Assembly: GCF_917563885.1 (NCBI RefSeq)
Contig: NZ_CAKJTG010000010.1
Coordinates: 136,812 to 187,239 of the forward strand
DNA length: 50,428 nt
DNA from: Pseudoneobacillus rhizosphaerae
GTDB lineage: Bacteria > Bacillota > Bacilli > Bacillales > Cytobacillaceae
Direction of reading: 5' to 3'
This document shows positions 9,911-19,497 of this stretch, piece after piece. Made by a program: the position numbers and the translations under genes. Below the pieces are notes generated by a model. That model searched no databases. It saw nothing but the letters and a program-made list of their open reading frames with translations, and had not been told where the DNA came from. Positions within the stretch are counted from its first letter, which is position 1; the number at the start of each line of letters is the position of its first letter.

Positions 9911-9945
9911 TATGTGCGGTAATCTCATTGATATGTGCGGAGTTT
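9911..9945. repeat. 21-bp tandem repeat array, right part
   Basis: About one and a half further copies of the same unit (TATGTGCGGTAATCTCATTGA, then ATATGTGCGG) directly after the insertion sequence, showing that the element landed within the array. Confidence 0.85.
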
Positions 9946-9981
9946 TGGAGTATAAATCATAAAAATAGACGCATACATAAA

Positions 9982-10020
9982 TAAAATGCCAGGTATTCCC
10001 GAAGGATACCTGGCATTTTA
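9982..10020 (-). terminator. terminator of the amylopullulanase gene
   Basis: Perfect inverted repeat TAAAATGCCAGGTAT / ATACCTGGCATTTTA around a TCCCGAAGG loop, eight bases beyond the stop codon, followed on the minus strand by a T-rich stretch. Confidence 0.85.
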
Positions 10021-10028
10021 TCATTTGT

Positions 10029-13000
10029 TTACATAAACCCAACAAATTTTAGGAATTCCACAGCGATTTTTGCTGCTTGGTCGCGTTTTGTTGATGCATT
10101 TGGATTGAAGGTTTGGGCTGGAGTACCGCTGATGATTCCAGCTTGAACGACTTTTTCAAGGTCGGTTGCTCCCCATGCCTCCAAGGCTTTCGCATCTTTA
10201 AAGCTCTCGATTCCTTTTGTTGTGTTTAGCTTTGATTCATCGTAGCCAACAAATTTCATTGCCCTTGCCACGATGATCGCAGCTTGAGCTCGGGTAATGG
10301 TAGCGTCTGGTGCAAAGCTTCCATCTGGTTTTCCTTGGATAATACCAACTTCATAGGCTGCAAGAATTTCAGCATAAGCTTTATGTCCAGTAATATCCTT
10401 GAAAGGAAGAATTTCAGCACCGCTAGGTACTAAACCTATACTGCGAGAAATCAACGATACAAATTCAGCACGAGTCATAAGGTCACCTGGTGAGAATAGC
10501 TCGTTTGTTTTTCCTTCGATTAGCCCCTTTGAAGCTAATGTTTCAATATAGCCTTCTGCCCAGCTCTTGCCGTTATCAATATCACGGAACGTTTTGTTTC
10601 CTTGAACTACTACGTAAGTGCTGTTCGTGCGGCTCTTCACGATTGCCTTACCATCCTTAAACACCGCGGGAACTGGAACAAATCCATTTTCCGTAAGTTT
10701 CAAGACAGCTGCTTTCGCTGGATTAACTGTGCCAGTGAATGAGATTGTTCGTTCCACATAGCCATTGAAGTTGTTGATGTACTCCGTTTTTCCTTCGCAA
10801 TGGGCACCTACTAGGAATTCAACGAGGTTTGACATTACAACAAATCCACCTTTTTTGACTGCATCAACGGATTGTGTAGTTGTTTTTACCGTAATAAAGA
10901 ATTCAACATTTTTGTCGCTTGAAACACCTAGCTTTGCACGTAATGCTTCAAGGTCAATTTCTTTAACCGTAATGGTGTAAGAACCTACACTATTCACTAC
11001 TTCAATAACTGCTTTATTGTTTTTGCCGAATAATGCAGCTAATACAGAAGCTGGAAGGGTAAATTCTGTTGCTGAATCCGCATTTAAGATAAATTTGTTT
11101 ATTTCTTTTGTATCTTTTATTGTTTGTAAAATTACTGCTTCGTTGACGCTCGCTTTTCCGTCTTTAACCGAAATGGCGTTTCCGCTAACCAGGATTTCGT
11201 TTCCTTTAACCTCTGGTTTTACTGGCGGAGCCGGCTGTGTCGGCGGATTTGGGTTCACAGGAGGTACGGTTGTTTCTTTTTCTATAAGAATGAATGTACC
11301 GCCGTTATCGCGCGATGCTAGTTCGATTGTCACTTTCTTGTCGGCGCTAACGGTATAGGTTTTGCCACTGTATGCGTCTGTTAGGACTTTACCTGGTGCG
11401 AAGTTTACTGTGAAGGTTGCTTGTTTGGCTTCTGTTGAGGTATTTAGTCCAACAAATGCCGTTTTCCCTTCAAATTCGCGTTTGATGACGACGAATTGGT
11501 CAGTGTTTCCTCCTGCTACTTTTGTTCGTGTACCTTTTGAGAATACTTTTGAGTACTGTTCTCGAATGTTTAATAGTTTTGCATAGTGGTCGTGTAGGGC
11601 TACTGTTGTTGCGTCACCACTTTCGTATTTATTCCATGGCATGCTGTCACGGTTTTGACCGAATTCAGTAACGACTTCGCCATTTTTGCTCCAGCTAGAT
11701 TTCCCTGAGTTTCCTAGTTCTTCACCATAGTAAATAACTGGTTGACCTTTGGAGGTGATTTGCAGGGCGGCAGCTACCATGAGCTTGCCTACATCTCCAC
11801 CTAAGTATTCGGTTAAGAAGCCGTCTTGGTCATGGCTGCTTAGGAATTGACCTAGCATGCTAGTGTTGTTGATTCTCGCATTACGATCTTGTAAATACGT
11901 TTCGACTCCTTCAATGTTTCCGTTGACGAAGTCTCTTGCTTTTTCTTTAAAATCGAAGTCTAATAGAGAATCCATTTGACCTGATTTCAGGTAGCCGCCG
12001 TCATTGTTTATTCCTGCTCCCCAATACTCGCCGATTAGCTTGAAGTCAGGGTCAATGGCTGTTAGGGCATTTTTAAATGCTTTCCATGTGGTTTCGTCTA
12101 CGTGCTTAACGGTATCTACACGGAAGTAGTCAATGGTTTCCCCTTTGTCTGTGCGTGCTTTTTCTAACCAAGCGGTTTGCCATTCGATGATTTTTGCGCG
12201 AACAGCTGGGTCTTCGGTTTTGAAATCTGGAAGGCTATCTAATTCACCGCGAACAGTTGGATCTTCCATTTCGGTACGGAGCATGCCATCGAATACGGCG
12301 CGCTCAGCATCAGTTGGCAGGTTTTGTTCGTTTTGCCAGCTAGCGTCAATGGAATCCATTCCATAGCCAGCATGGTTCAGAACGACGTCGACCATGATTT
12401 TCATGCCACGAGTGTGAGCCTTATCGATTAATTCTTTAAAATCATTTATGTTTCCTAGATGCTCATCTAAGCTTGTAAAATCTTTTGCCCAATAGCCATG
12501 GTAGCCATATTGCTTTGCTGCCAGACCATCTTTTGTTTGGAAATCTACGCCTTTGTTGAAGTCAATATTATCAACGATTGGCGAAATCCAAATGGTGTTA
12601 ATTCCTAAGTTATCTAGGTAGTCTAATTTGTTGATGATACCGCGGAAGTCGCCGCCATGGTAGGCTTCGTCATGTGTTGGGTCAAAGCCTACGCCGTTAT
12701 TGCTCTTGTCTCCATCGTTAAAACGGTCTGTCAACATAAAGTAAATACGTGCTTCGTCCCAATCAAAGTCTAACTCGCCTTGGTACGTTCTCGGAGCGAT
12801 TTCAACTTGGACTGTTTGTTTATGTTTGTTACCGAAAACGTCAGTAACAGTAACGGTTAGTTCTTTCACTCCAGCTGCGATAGAATCCTTTGCTGCAATG
12901 GTTGCCTTCATCAGAGCTGGGTCGATGATCATTTTTGCACTGCCGCCTAGTGGTGTTAAGTCAACTGACATTTCTTTGTAAGTCACCGTTTCTGATGATG

Positions 13001-16000
13001 TCACTGCTAATGATAGAACAGCATTTTCATTGTGGTTGATTTTCCCAGGTGCAATATTTGCTGCGATTGATACGTTTGGAACGGTATAGGTAATCGTTGA
13101 TTTTCCGTTTACCGTGTTCTTTGGATCGGTTACTTCTGTTGTTTGACCAGCTTTTGTGACGTTGAAGCTATATTCATAGGTTCCTGGCTCTAGGCTTTCT
13201 TTTGTAAAAGTAAAATATTCATTGTGCGGTTCATACGTCATTGGGTACTCTTTGCCGCCGATTTTAAGGCTTACTGCATCAATCGTGTTCATTTGATCAG
13301 CTTGATATAAAGCTTCGTCACGATAGAAGAAAGTAGCATTCCCATCTTCTAACACCGGACCTTTTATCGTTGGTACTACTGTTTGACCAGCAACTCCTGT
13401 AACCACTGTTACCTTTGTGATTACTTCATCACGATCAATGCGAACGTTGTGATCATCACTGTCAGGGGAGATTTTCGCTGTATCCCAATCAGTACCTTTA
13501 CGGATTAAAAATCCGATTGATTCGGTGGTTGGAGCGATTTCAATGTTAGCAATCGCTGTATCACCATTAAACTCAGTGAAATCAATTTGGTCATTTTTTA
13601 CACCTGTATTCCAAACCCAAATATTCCAATCGGTAAAATTATGGTCTGGTCGTACGTATTTAAGACGAACATAAGGTTGAACATTTTCTTTCACTGTGAT
13701 GGCATAAGTCGCAGTAGCTGTACCTGCCTTCGCTTCAATTGTGGCCGTTCCTGGTTTAATTCCGGTTACCTTTCCAGTTCCGTCAACGATTGCTACTTCC
13801 GTTTTAGTAGATGTCCAAGTTACCTTCGAACCTAGCATTTCTTGATTAAATTGATCGCGTACTACCGCAGATAGCTGTGTAGAGTATGTTTCATAAACGG
13901 ATTTATCTCCGCTAATCGTAATAGTCGTTGGAACAAGTGTTGCGACCGTTACTTCAACTGTTGCTTGAACGGAACCAACCTTAGCGGTGATTGTTGCGGT
14001 ACCATTTCCGACTGCTGTTACCTTTCCTTTTGCAACCGTTGCTATGGTCTCATCTGAAGAGCTCCATTCAATTGCTTCTCCTAGAATCGTTCTCCCCTTT
14101 TGGTCTTTCACAAGGGCGGTCACCGTCTTAGTAGTACCTGGGTTAATGGCAAACTGTTGAACATTTGTGTCAATGCTTGTAGCGACTGGAGTGTAGGCAG
14201 CTTCTGCTTGGTCATACAGAACCATCATGGATAATGGTGCTACCGTTGCTTTGTCTCCTGTAATCGTTCGAAGCGTTTCTGTACCTGCTGATTTTTCATC
14301 TACAACGACCTTCCAGTCATTGCTTGCTGGTAGCGTTACTTCTTTGGCAGCTTGATTTGCATTGTAGATGACAACGATATTTTTCCAGGTATCGTAATTA
14401 GCAAAATTCTTTAACTCAAATGCCACGATATTATCATCTGATTTGAAAACTTGCAGGTTTTGCTCAATGGCCGCTTTTGTGTTCATTTTGAAAGCTGGGT
14501 GAGCTTTTCTAAGTTGGATTAAGCCTTGATAGTAATCAAATACTGGTTTGTATTGATCTTTAAGCTCCCAACGAATTTGGTTAATGCTATCAGGACTCTT
14601 ATAGCTGTTGTGATTTCCGAATTTACTTCTTAAAAATTCTTCCCCTGCATGTATGAAAGGAATACCTTGAGAAGTAAGGACAATTCCATTGGCTAATAAG
14701 CTTCGTTTGACATGCTGATTATCCAGAGGGTCTGCTTCAGTAATGATAGCATGCGGATTTGTTGTAATATCCTGACCTGCTACCTTCATGATTTTATCCC
14801 AAAGGTTTAAATTATCATGTGCGGTTACATAGTTAATGCTTTCAGATGGACGGTTGGTAAAATCCGTGATTGCACCTTTCACACCTGTAATAATGTCATT
14901 TTCTTTCCCAGTGGAACCAGTTGCGAATCCAGTGCTAACGTCATCACTTCCACCTTTAATAGCTCCGCGCAAATTATCATTAAATACAGCGTAACCTTGA
15001 TCCTTTTGAGTACCTTTAAAGTTTTGCAATGCAGTGTCTAGGCTTGTTGATCCGCCAGTCCAAGGTTCACCGTAAATTAGAATCGAAGGGTCGACTTCTT
15101 CTTTTAATTCTTTCGTTAGTTCTGTCATCGTTTGACGGTCAATTAATCCCATTAAGTCAAAACGGAATCCGTCTACTCCGTATTCGGTTGCCCAGTATTT
15201 AACCGAGTCTTTAATGTATTTACGAACCATTGGGCGTTCTGAGGCTACTTCGTTTCCTGTCCCAGAACCATTCGTGATTTTTCCAGCATCATCCGTACGG
15301 TAAAAATAACCTGGGATGATTTTATCGAAAGGTGATCCACCGGAAAGTTGAGTGCTTTCTGGGATATAAGTGTGGTTGTATACCACGTCCATGACAACAC
15401 GTATTCCTTCTTCATGCATCGATTGAACCATTTCTTTAAATTCGGTTACACGTGAAGTTGGATTGTGTGGATCTACTGAGTAAGATCCTTCCGGCACGTT
15501 GAAGTGGATCGGGTCATAACCCCAGTTAAATTTCGGATCCGTTGAATTCGGGTCATTGACCGTTAATTCGTTTACGGAACCGAAGTCATAGACAGGTAAT
15601 AAGTGAACATGGGTAACACCAAGTTCTTTCAGCGAGGAAACCCCTGTTTTGATTCCATTTGGTCCGGTTGTATTTTTTTCCGTAAAGGCTTTGTACTTCC
15701 CTTTATTCGCCATACCGGAGTTCTCATCGATGGAGAAATCTCGTACATGTAATTCATAAAGGATTGCGTCAGTTGGTGATACGTATGCTGGCTTCTCTTC
15801 TGGTTGGAAGTTTGCCGGATTGGTACTATTTAGGTCAATGATGGCTGTTCTTTGCCCATTTGGTGATGTTGACCTTGCATAAGGGTCAACTGCATAATTC
15901 GTAGTTCCATCAGCAAATTCTACTTTATAAAGATAGTATTTGTTTAACAGGTCTTCCTGGACATTAATCGACCAAACACCGTTTTCTGCACGAGTCATCG

Positions 16001-17654
16001 GCGCTTCTATACCGTCCGTGTTATCTTTAACGAATGCCCCTTCATAGGTACCTTCGTCTTCGAAAAGGGCTAAGCTTACTTGTGTTGCAGTTGGTGCCCA
16101 CAGCTTAAAGCTAGTTTGGGCAGACGTATAGGTGAATCCTAAATCCGTTCCTTCATAATAGAAGGAATCGTCATTTAATACGTTACGCATCGTAACCGTT
16201 TTGCTTGCAAAACCCGTTGCTTCTACTTCATAAATTTTTCTTACATCGATTTGCGAAGGGTCTGCAATTGTTAATTTCACTTTATTGTTTGATAGTTTTG
16301 TCTTGTTTGTAATGATTTCCTGGTTTGTTTGTATATCTTTTAATTTGAAGGTTACATCATCGGTTAGCTCTCGATTTACGCGTACGTTAATCTCCTTTTT
16401 GCTATCCATTAATGCCGCTTGGATGGAAGGTGAGATATCCGGCTTGGACTTGTATACCTCTTCTACATCCTGAACAATCCAGACTTCGATGGAATTGCCT
16501 TCAGCAATTTCAATTTTTCGAGTCATTTCTTGACTTGACCAATTACCCGGTCTTGTAATGACATTTAGAACGTTGGTTGAGAATTGTAGCGTTGTTTTGG
16601 CATAGCCATCCTCTGTTGTTTCTTCGAATGGATAGGCTGCCCCCTCTTTTTCATTTTCCCAAAGCCACATATCCCATTGTGATTGTTTTCCGTCTAGACG
16701 GTAGTAGTTAATGGTATAGGTAAACAGGCTGTTGAGGATGTTGATCGATTTCTCTGCTGTTTTTCCTTCATGTGTAGCGACAACCGTTACCTTATCATTG
16801 GTTTGAACTGCATATGATGGTGCAATCGTTAATTGATTATTAGTAAGAGAAATTCCCTCGCGAGCATCCTTTAAAGACCACTCTGGTGTGATGTCTTCCT
16901 CTAGACCATTTTCATTTAATGATTTTGCAGTTAGTGAGATGGTTTTTCCTTTTTCGATGTCATTTTGTGCGTTAATGATGATTCCTGGTACATAAAGTGC
17001 AGAATTACCATCTACATGGATCGGATTACCTGGATCGGTTATCCAACCGTTCTCTCCGATGATAAATTTGTATTGGTAGCTGCCTGGTTTTAATGGTTGG
17101 GTTAACTGCCATATACCTTCTCCATTTTTGACCATATCGATGGTCCCGTCACCCCAGCTTGTGAAGCTTCCAGCCACACGCACCCGTTCAGCATTTCCTA
17201 AGAATTGAAAGGTTACGGTGTTTGTAATCGTGTCGATAATCGGACTTTGGGCTACAGGTGCTGCGGCCCCAATGCGGAAGAAAGAGTTACCACTCGATTG
17301 GTCAGGATTGAGGGGATCTGTTGCGCTCTCATCCCAGTTTCTATTATTTAATAGGTATTTATATTGATAGTCGCCTTCTGGTAAACTATCAATTGTTGCA
17401 GTAAACACGTCATTTGAAAGCGTTAATTCTGGAGCTGTATTTGTGTCCCAATCATTAAAATTACCAATTACATATACAGCTGTTACATCGGGATTAACGT
17501 AATTAAACGTAACCTTATTATCGTCGTGGATAATCGGGCTTTTTACTTCGTCCGCAGCGCTAACGGTTGTGTATGTAGCTACACCAGAAAACAGCTGGAG
17601 CAATAACGCTACTACCATTACAATCGAAAATGCCTTCATTCTGGATTTCTTCAA
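10029..17654 (-). CDS. apu: S-layer-anchored amylopullulanase (type I pullulanase fused to alpha-amylase)
   Basis: A ~2541-residue exported starch- and pullulan-degrading enzyme with two separate GH13 catalytic domains. Order (approximate residues): signal peptide 1-34; two CBM48/AMPK-like modules 40-130 and 138-225; Ig-like spacer; CBM41-type starch-binding module about 310-395; pullulanase N-domains; pullulanase GH13 about 620-1060 (NWGYDP, DVVYNHTY, nucleophile in GFRFDLMG about D833, acid in IYGEPW about E863, TAHD about D947); two BIG2 Ig-like domains about 1155-1320; second CBM41-like 1325-1420; alpha-amylase N-domain; amylase GH13 about 1630-2060 (DVVLNHAG, nucleophile in YFRVDTVKH about D1847, acid in IGEYWG about E1876, SSHDQD about D1942); Pro-rich linker 2130-2150; uncharacterised domain; three SLH domains 2357-2541 that bind the S-layer/cell-wall polymer. 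Start: an upstream GTG at 17663 touches the AAGAGGAG site (17663-17670), while TTG at 17654 lies 8 bases from it, so I chose TTG. Monocistronic. Confidence 0.95.
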   Translation of the reverse strand: MKKSRMKAFSIVMVVALLLQLFSGVATYTTVSAADEVKSPIIHDDNKVTFNYVNPDVTAVYVIGNFNDWDTNTAPELTLSNDVFTATIDSLPEGDYQYKYLLNNRNWDESATDPLNPDQSSGNSFFRIGAAAPVAQSPIIDTITNTVTFQFLGNAERVRVAGSFTSWGDGTIDMVKNGEGIWQLTQPLKPGSYQYKFIIGENGWITDPGNPIHVDGNSALYVPGIIINAQNDIEKGKTISLTAKSLNENGLEEDITPEWSLKDAREGISLTNNQLTIAPSYAVQTNDKVTVVATHEGKTAEKSINILNSLFTYTINYYRLDGKQSQWDMWLWENEKEGAAYPFEETTEDGYAKTTLQFSTNVLNVITRPGNWSSQEMTRKIEIAEGNSIEVWIVQDVEEVYKSKPDISPSIQAALMDSKKEINVRVNRELTDDVTFKLKDIQTNQEIITNKTKLSNNKVKLTIADPSQIDVRKIYEVEATGFASKTVTMRNVLNDDSFYYEGTDLGFTYTSAQTSFKLWAPTATQVSLALFEDEGTYEGAFVKDNTDGIEAPMTRAENGVWSINVQEDLLNKYYLYKVEFADGTTNYAVDPYARSTSPNGQRTAIIDLNSTNPANFQPEEKPAYVSPTDAILYELHVRDFSIDENSGMANKGKYKAFTEKNTTGPNGIKTGVSSLKELGVTHVHLLPVYDFGSVNELTVNDPNSTDPKFNWGYDPIHFNVPEGSYSVDPHNPTSRVTEFKEMVQSMHEEGIRVVMDVVYNHTYIPESTQLSGGSPFDKIIPGYFYRTDDAGKITNGSGTGNEVASERPMVRKYIKDSVKYWATEYGVDGFRFDLMGLIDRQTMTELTKELKEEVDPSILIYGEPWTGGSTSLDTALQNFKGTQKDQGYAVFNDNLRGAIKGGSDDVSTGFATGSTGKENDIITGVKGAITDFTNRPSESINYVTAHDNLNLWDKIMKVAGQDITTNPHAIITEADPLDNQHVKRSLLANGIVLTSQGIPFIHAGEEFLRSKFGNHNSYKSPDSINQIRWELKDQYKPVFDYYQGLIQLRKAHPAFKMNTKAAIEQNLQVFKSDDNIVAFELKNFANYDTWKNIVVIYNANQAAKEVTLPASNDWKVVVDEKSAGTETLRTITGDKATVAPLSMMVLYDQAEAAYTPVATSIDTNVQQFAINPGTTKTVTALVKDQKGRTILGEAIEWSSSDETIATVAKGKVTAVGNGTATITAKVGSVQATVEVTVATLVPTTITISGDKSVYETYSTQLSAVVRDQFNQEMLGSKVTWTSTKTEVAIVDGTGKVTGIKPGTATIEAKAGTATATYAITVKENVQPYVRLKYVRPDHNFTDWNIWVWNTGVKNDQIDFTEFNGDTAIANIEIAPTTESIGFLIRKGTDWDTAKISPDSDDHNVRIDRDEVITKVTVVTGVAGQTVVPTIKGPVLEDGNATFFYRDEALYQADQMNTIDAVSLKIGGKEYPMTYEPHNEYFTFTKESLEPGTYEYSFNVTKAGQTTEVTDPKNTVNGKSTITYTVPNVSIAANIAPGKINHNENAVLSLAVTSSETVTYKEMSVDLTPLGGSAKMIIDPALMKATIAAKDSIAAGVKELTVTVTDVFGNKHKQTVQVEIAPRTYQGELDFDWDEARIYFMLTDRFNDGDKSNNGVGFDPTHDEAYHGGDFRGIINKLDYLDNLGINTIWISPIVDNIDFNKGVDFQTKDGLAAKQYGYHGYWAKDFTSLDEHLGNINDFKELIDKAHTRGMKIMVDVVLNHAGYGMDSIDASWQNEQNLPTDAERAVFDGMLRTEMEDPTVRGELDSLPDFKTEDPAVRAKIIEWQTAWLEKARTDKGETIDYFRVDTVKHVDETTWKAFKNALTAIDPDFKLIGEYWGAGINNDGGYLKSGQMDSLLDFDFKEKARDFVNGNIEGVETYLQDRNARINNTSMLGQFLSSHDQDGFLTEYLGGDVGKLMVAAALQITSKGQPVIYYGEELGNSGKSSWSKNGEVVTEFGQNRDSMPWNKYESGDATTVALHDHYAKLLNIREQYSKVFSKGTRTKVAGGNTDQFVVIKREFEGKTAFVGLNTSTEAKQATFTVNFAPGKVLTDAYSGKTYTVSADKKVTIELASRDNGGTFILIEKETTVPPVNPNPPTQPAPPVKPEVKGNEILVSGNAISVKDGKASVNEAVILQTIKDTKEINKFILNADSATEFTLPASVLAALFGKNNKAVIEVVNSVGSYTITVKEIDLEALRAKLGVSSDKNVEFFITVKTTTQSVDAVKKGGFVVMSNLVEFLVGAHCEGKTEYINNFNGYVERTISFTGTVNPAKAAVLKLTENGFVPVPAVFKDGKAIVKSRTNSTYVVVQGNKTFRDIDNGKSWAEGYIETLASKGLIEGKTNELFSPGDLMTRAEFVSLISRSIGLVPSGAEILPFKDITGHKAYAEILAAYEVGIIQGKPDGSFAPDATITRAQAAIIVARAMKFVGYDESKLNTTKGIESFKDAKALEAWGATDLEKVVQAGIISGTPAQTFNPNASTKRDQAAKIAVEFLKFVGFM

Positions 17655-17662
17655 ATGTTTCA

Positions 17663-17670
17663 CTCCTCTT
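17663..17670 (-). promoter_or_regulatory. ribosome binding site that decides the apu start
   Basis: AAGAGGAG on the minus strand. Its last bases overlap the GTG at 17663, which rules that codon out sterically; the TTG at 17654 has normal 8-base spacing. Confidence 0.7.
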
Positions 17671-17744
17671 TATGTATTTTTTAAAAAATTGAGGCGATCG
17701 GTTCGCACTTGATAGTGTAGAGCCTCAGTTGTCGTTCTGTGATG

Positions 17745-17758
17745 TGCAAACGCTTGCA
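17745..17758 (-). promoter_or_regulatory. cre-like box (CcpA) upstream of apu
   Basis: On the minus strand TGCAAGCGTTTGCA, close to the catabolite-responsive element consensus TGWAANCGNTNWCA. Carbon catabolite control is expected for a starch-degrading enzyme; function here is inferred. Confidence 0.6.
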
Positions 17759-17774
17759 TTTTTCGACAAAAAAA
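17759..17774 (-). promoter_or_regulatory. possible Spo0A box upstream of apu
   Basis: The minus strand reads TTTTTTTGTCGAAAAA, containing a full match to the extended 0A box TTTGTCGAAAA. It abuts the cre-like box. Suggests control by the sporulation/transition-state regulator, unproven. Confidence 0.4.
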
Positions 17775-17810
17775 GATGATGAATTGAATCCCATATCTAA
17801 TTACGCTTCG

Positions 17811-17824
17811 TGCAACCGTTTTCA
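17811..17824 (-). promoter_or_regulatory. second cre-like box upstream of apu
   Basis: On the minus strand TGAAAACGGTTGCA, matching the cre consensus at all but one position, about 52 bases upstream of the first box. No clear -35/-10 pair could be chosen around them. Confidence 0.5.
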
Positions 17825-17972
17825 CAACACTACTAATCTTAAGATATCATTTTCAGAAAAATTTATCAATACAAGAAATTAATAAGTCTTTTCTATAAAA
17901 CTTCTAGAATACTTTTTCATGAAATTAAGTACAATGTTATGAAGTTTTGATTATTAAGTGGGGGGTTTTGGG

Positions 17973-18758
17973 GTGAAGGTTTTACGTTTAGGCCATGCAA
18001 TGTACGTGTTAAAAAGCGAATCGGGAAAGAATTATTTAATTGATCCTTTTTTCGATTTAAATCCAGGTTTCCCTGAGGATTTTGATAATGAGAAATTCTA
18101 CAAATCGATAAATGGAGTTTTCCTTACTCATGGTCATTTTGATCACACTAGCGGGCTTTCAAAATTAATTAAGCATAACCCTGATGTATTGGTGGTGGCC
18201 CAGTATGAGTTGGCACTTCTACTTCTCGGGCAAGGAATTAAAAATGTGTTTCCGATTAATTTAGGCGGTTCGGTTTCATTGGAGGATGTTCAAGTAACGA
18301 TGGTTCAAGCAAGGCACTCGTCCTCGTATCGTGAAACCGAAGGAACTCCAATATATGCAGGTGAGGCCGCTGGGTATATTTTCGATTTTAAGAACGATTA
18401 TACTCTTTATCATTCAGGGGATACGGCCATTATGTCAGATATGAAGCTCATTCAAGAGGTCTATCAGCCTGAAATTGCAATTTTATCCTCATCAGGTCAT
18501 TTTACGATGGGTCCTAAGGAAGCAGCTTATGCGGTGAAGAATTTACTAAACGTTAAATATGTCATTCCTAGTCACACATTCCCTACCCTCGAAACGGCAC
18601 CAGCTCCCCAATCGTTAACAAATTTATTAACAGCGTTTCCAATCATAGAGTTTATGATTGATAAAGATAATGACTTAAAGGAATTACTAAAAAATTATCC
18701 ACAAACGAACGTAATCACCCTTGGTTATGGTGAGGAACGGGAATTTCACAAAAAATAA
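17973..18758 (+). CDS. UPF0173 family metal-dependent hydrolase (metallo-beta-lactamase fold)
   Basis: About 261 residues, cytoplasmic. The MBL-fold metal site is visible: THGHFDHTSG near residue 50, a further His in QARHSSS, Asp in YHSGDTAIM, and His in IPSHTFPT. Length and motifs fit the YtkL-like UPF0173 proteins, predicted zinc or manganese hydrolases with unknown substrate. A longer frame begins with a GTG at 17958, but a GGGGGG purine tract lies 7 bases before the GTG at 17973, giving the N-terminus VKVLRLGHAM that aligns with the family, so I chose the later one. Transcribed divergently from apu and alone; it ends just before the nested palindrome at 18782. Confidence 0.88.
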   Translation: MKVLRLGHAMYVLKSESGKNYLIDPFFDLNPGFPEDFDNEKFYKSINGVFLTHGHFDHTSGLSKLIKHNPDVLVVAQYELALLLLGQGIKNVFPINLGGSVSLEDVQVTMVQARHSSSYRETEGTPIYAGEAAGYIFDFKNDYTLYHSGDTAIMSDMKLIQEVYQPEIAILSSSGHFTMGPKEAAYAVKNLLNVKYVIPSHTFPTLETAPAPQSLTNLLTAFPIIEFMIDKDNDLKELLKNYPQTNVITLGYGEEREFHKK

Positions 18759-18781
18759 TTATAGGCGATGTTAGCCGCATA

Positions 18782-18830
18782 CTTTAACGCTTTAAAGAGG
18801 TGGGGGACTGTCCCCCACCGCTTTAATGTG
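18782..18830 (-). repeat. nested palindrome repeat, copy A
   Basis: Outer arms CTTTAACGCTTTAAAG and CTTTAATGTG flank a strong inner palindrome (GGTGGGGGAC, T, GTCCCCCACC at 18799-18819). It lies five bases after the VanZ-like stop codon and may end transcription of that gene. Same family as 41255 and 47492. Confidence 0.85.
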
Positions 18831-18835
18831 CTAAT

Positions 18836-19312
18836 CTATGCCTGTGTTTTGCCCCGAGAAATGCTATAGAGTAATAGTAAGGCGATGCAGGCTCCGAATG
18901 TGTCGAAGAGGACGTCTTTGAAGGCGGATGTTCTTTCAGGTATGAAGGATTGGTGCCATTCATCAAAGATGGCATAAAGAAAGGTTAAGAGTAAAGCTAG
19001 TACATACGAATAGGAAGACCTTTTCAAACTTTGATAGATACATATCGCTAAAATACCGAAGACGATGATGTGGGCACTTTTCCTAAAAAAGACGTTAAGG
19101 TGGTGAATAATTCTTGGGTCTGCTTGTTGAGAAACGATCGGTGCAGTATCATCTGGTTTAACAATCTTCTTTTTGATTGTTTCGGTTCTATCAATCGTTT
19201 TTTCAATGGCAGTCGATGTACTTTCACCATTAAAATAAGACATCTCTGTCATACTATATATAAGGATGAGCCATATAATTGTTAATACGAGCCACCACTT
19301 ATTCTTTTTCAT
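18836..19312 (-). CDS. VanZ family membrane protein
   Basis: About 158 residues with an N-terminal membrane anchor (WWLVLTIIWLILIYSM), a ~60-residue outside loop, then three more membrane segments. The family signature is clear: 'RKSAHIIVFGILA' in the second helix and 'FDEWHQSFIPERTSAFKDVLFDTFGA' region with the conserved Asp/Glu-Trp-His and Arg. VanZ-like proteins are membrane proteins; vanZ itself gives low-level teicoplanin resistance, but most chromosomal relatives have no known role. The frame opens further upstream, yet the ATG at 19312 (MKKNKWW) has a GGAG 9 bases before it and starts directly with the anchor, so I chose it. Ends next to repeat copy A. Confidence 0.85.
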   Translation of the reverse strand: MKKNKWWLVLTIIWLILIYSMTEMSYFNGESTSTAIEKTIDRTETIKKKIVKPDDTAPIVSQQADPRIIHHLNVFFRKSAHIIVFGILAICIYQSLKRSSYSYVLALLLTFLYAIFDEWHQSFIPERTSAFKDVLFDTFGACIALLLLYSISRGKTQA

Positions 19313-19431
19313 GAATTGTATCTCCATTCCCATACGTAAATAATAGGTCAAATTTAACCTTCTGTTTTTCTTCTACTTTATCACTTCGCCTTATATGGCT
19401 ACAAGATAAACTCCTTCACGAGGGTAAACAA

Positions 19432-19473
19432 AAAAAATAAACTTAAAGGAATTAACCTCTAAGTTTATTTTTT
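19432..19473. terminator. bidirectional hairpin between VanZ-like gene and trhO
   Basis: AAAAAAATAAACTTA and TAAGTTTATTTTTTA form a stem with T runs on both strands. No gene obviously ends here; it may be an orphan terminator upstream of the VanZ-like promoter. Confidence 0.5.
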
Positions 19474-19497
19474 ATGGCCAACATTGGGAGGGTGTTA

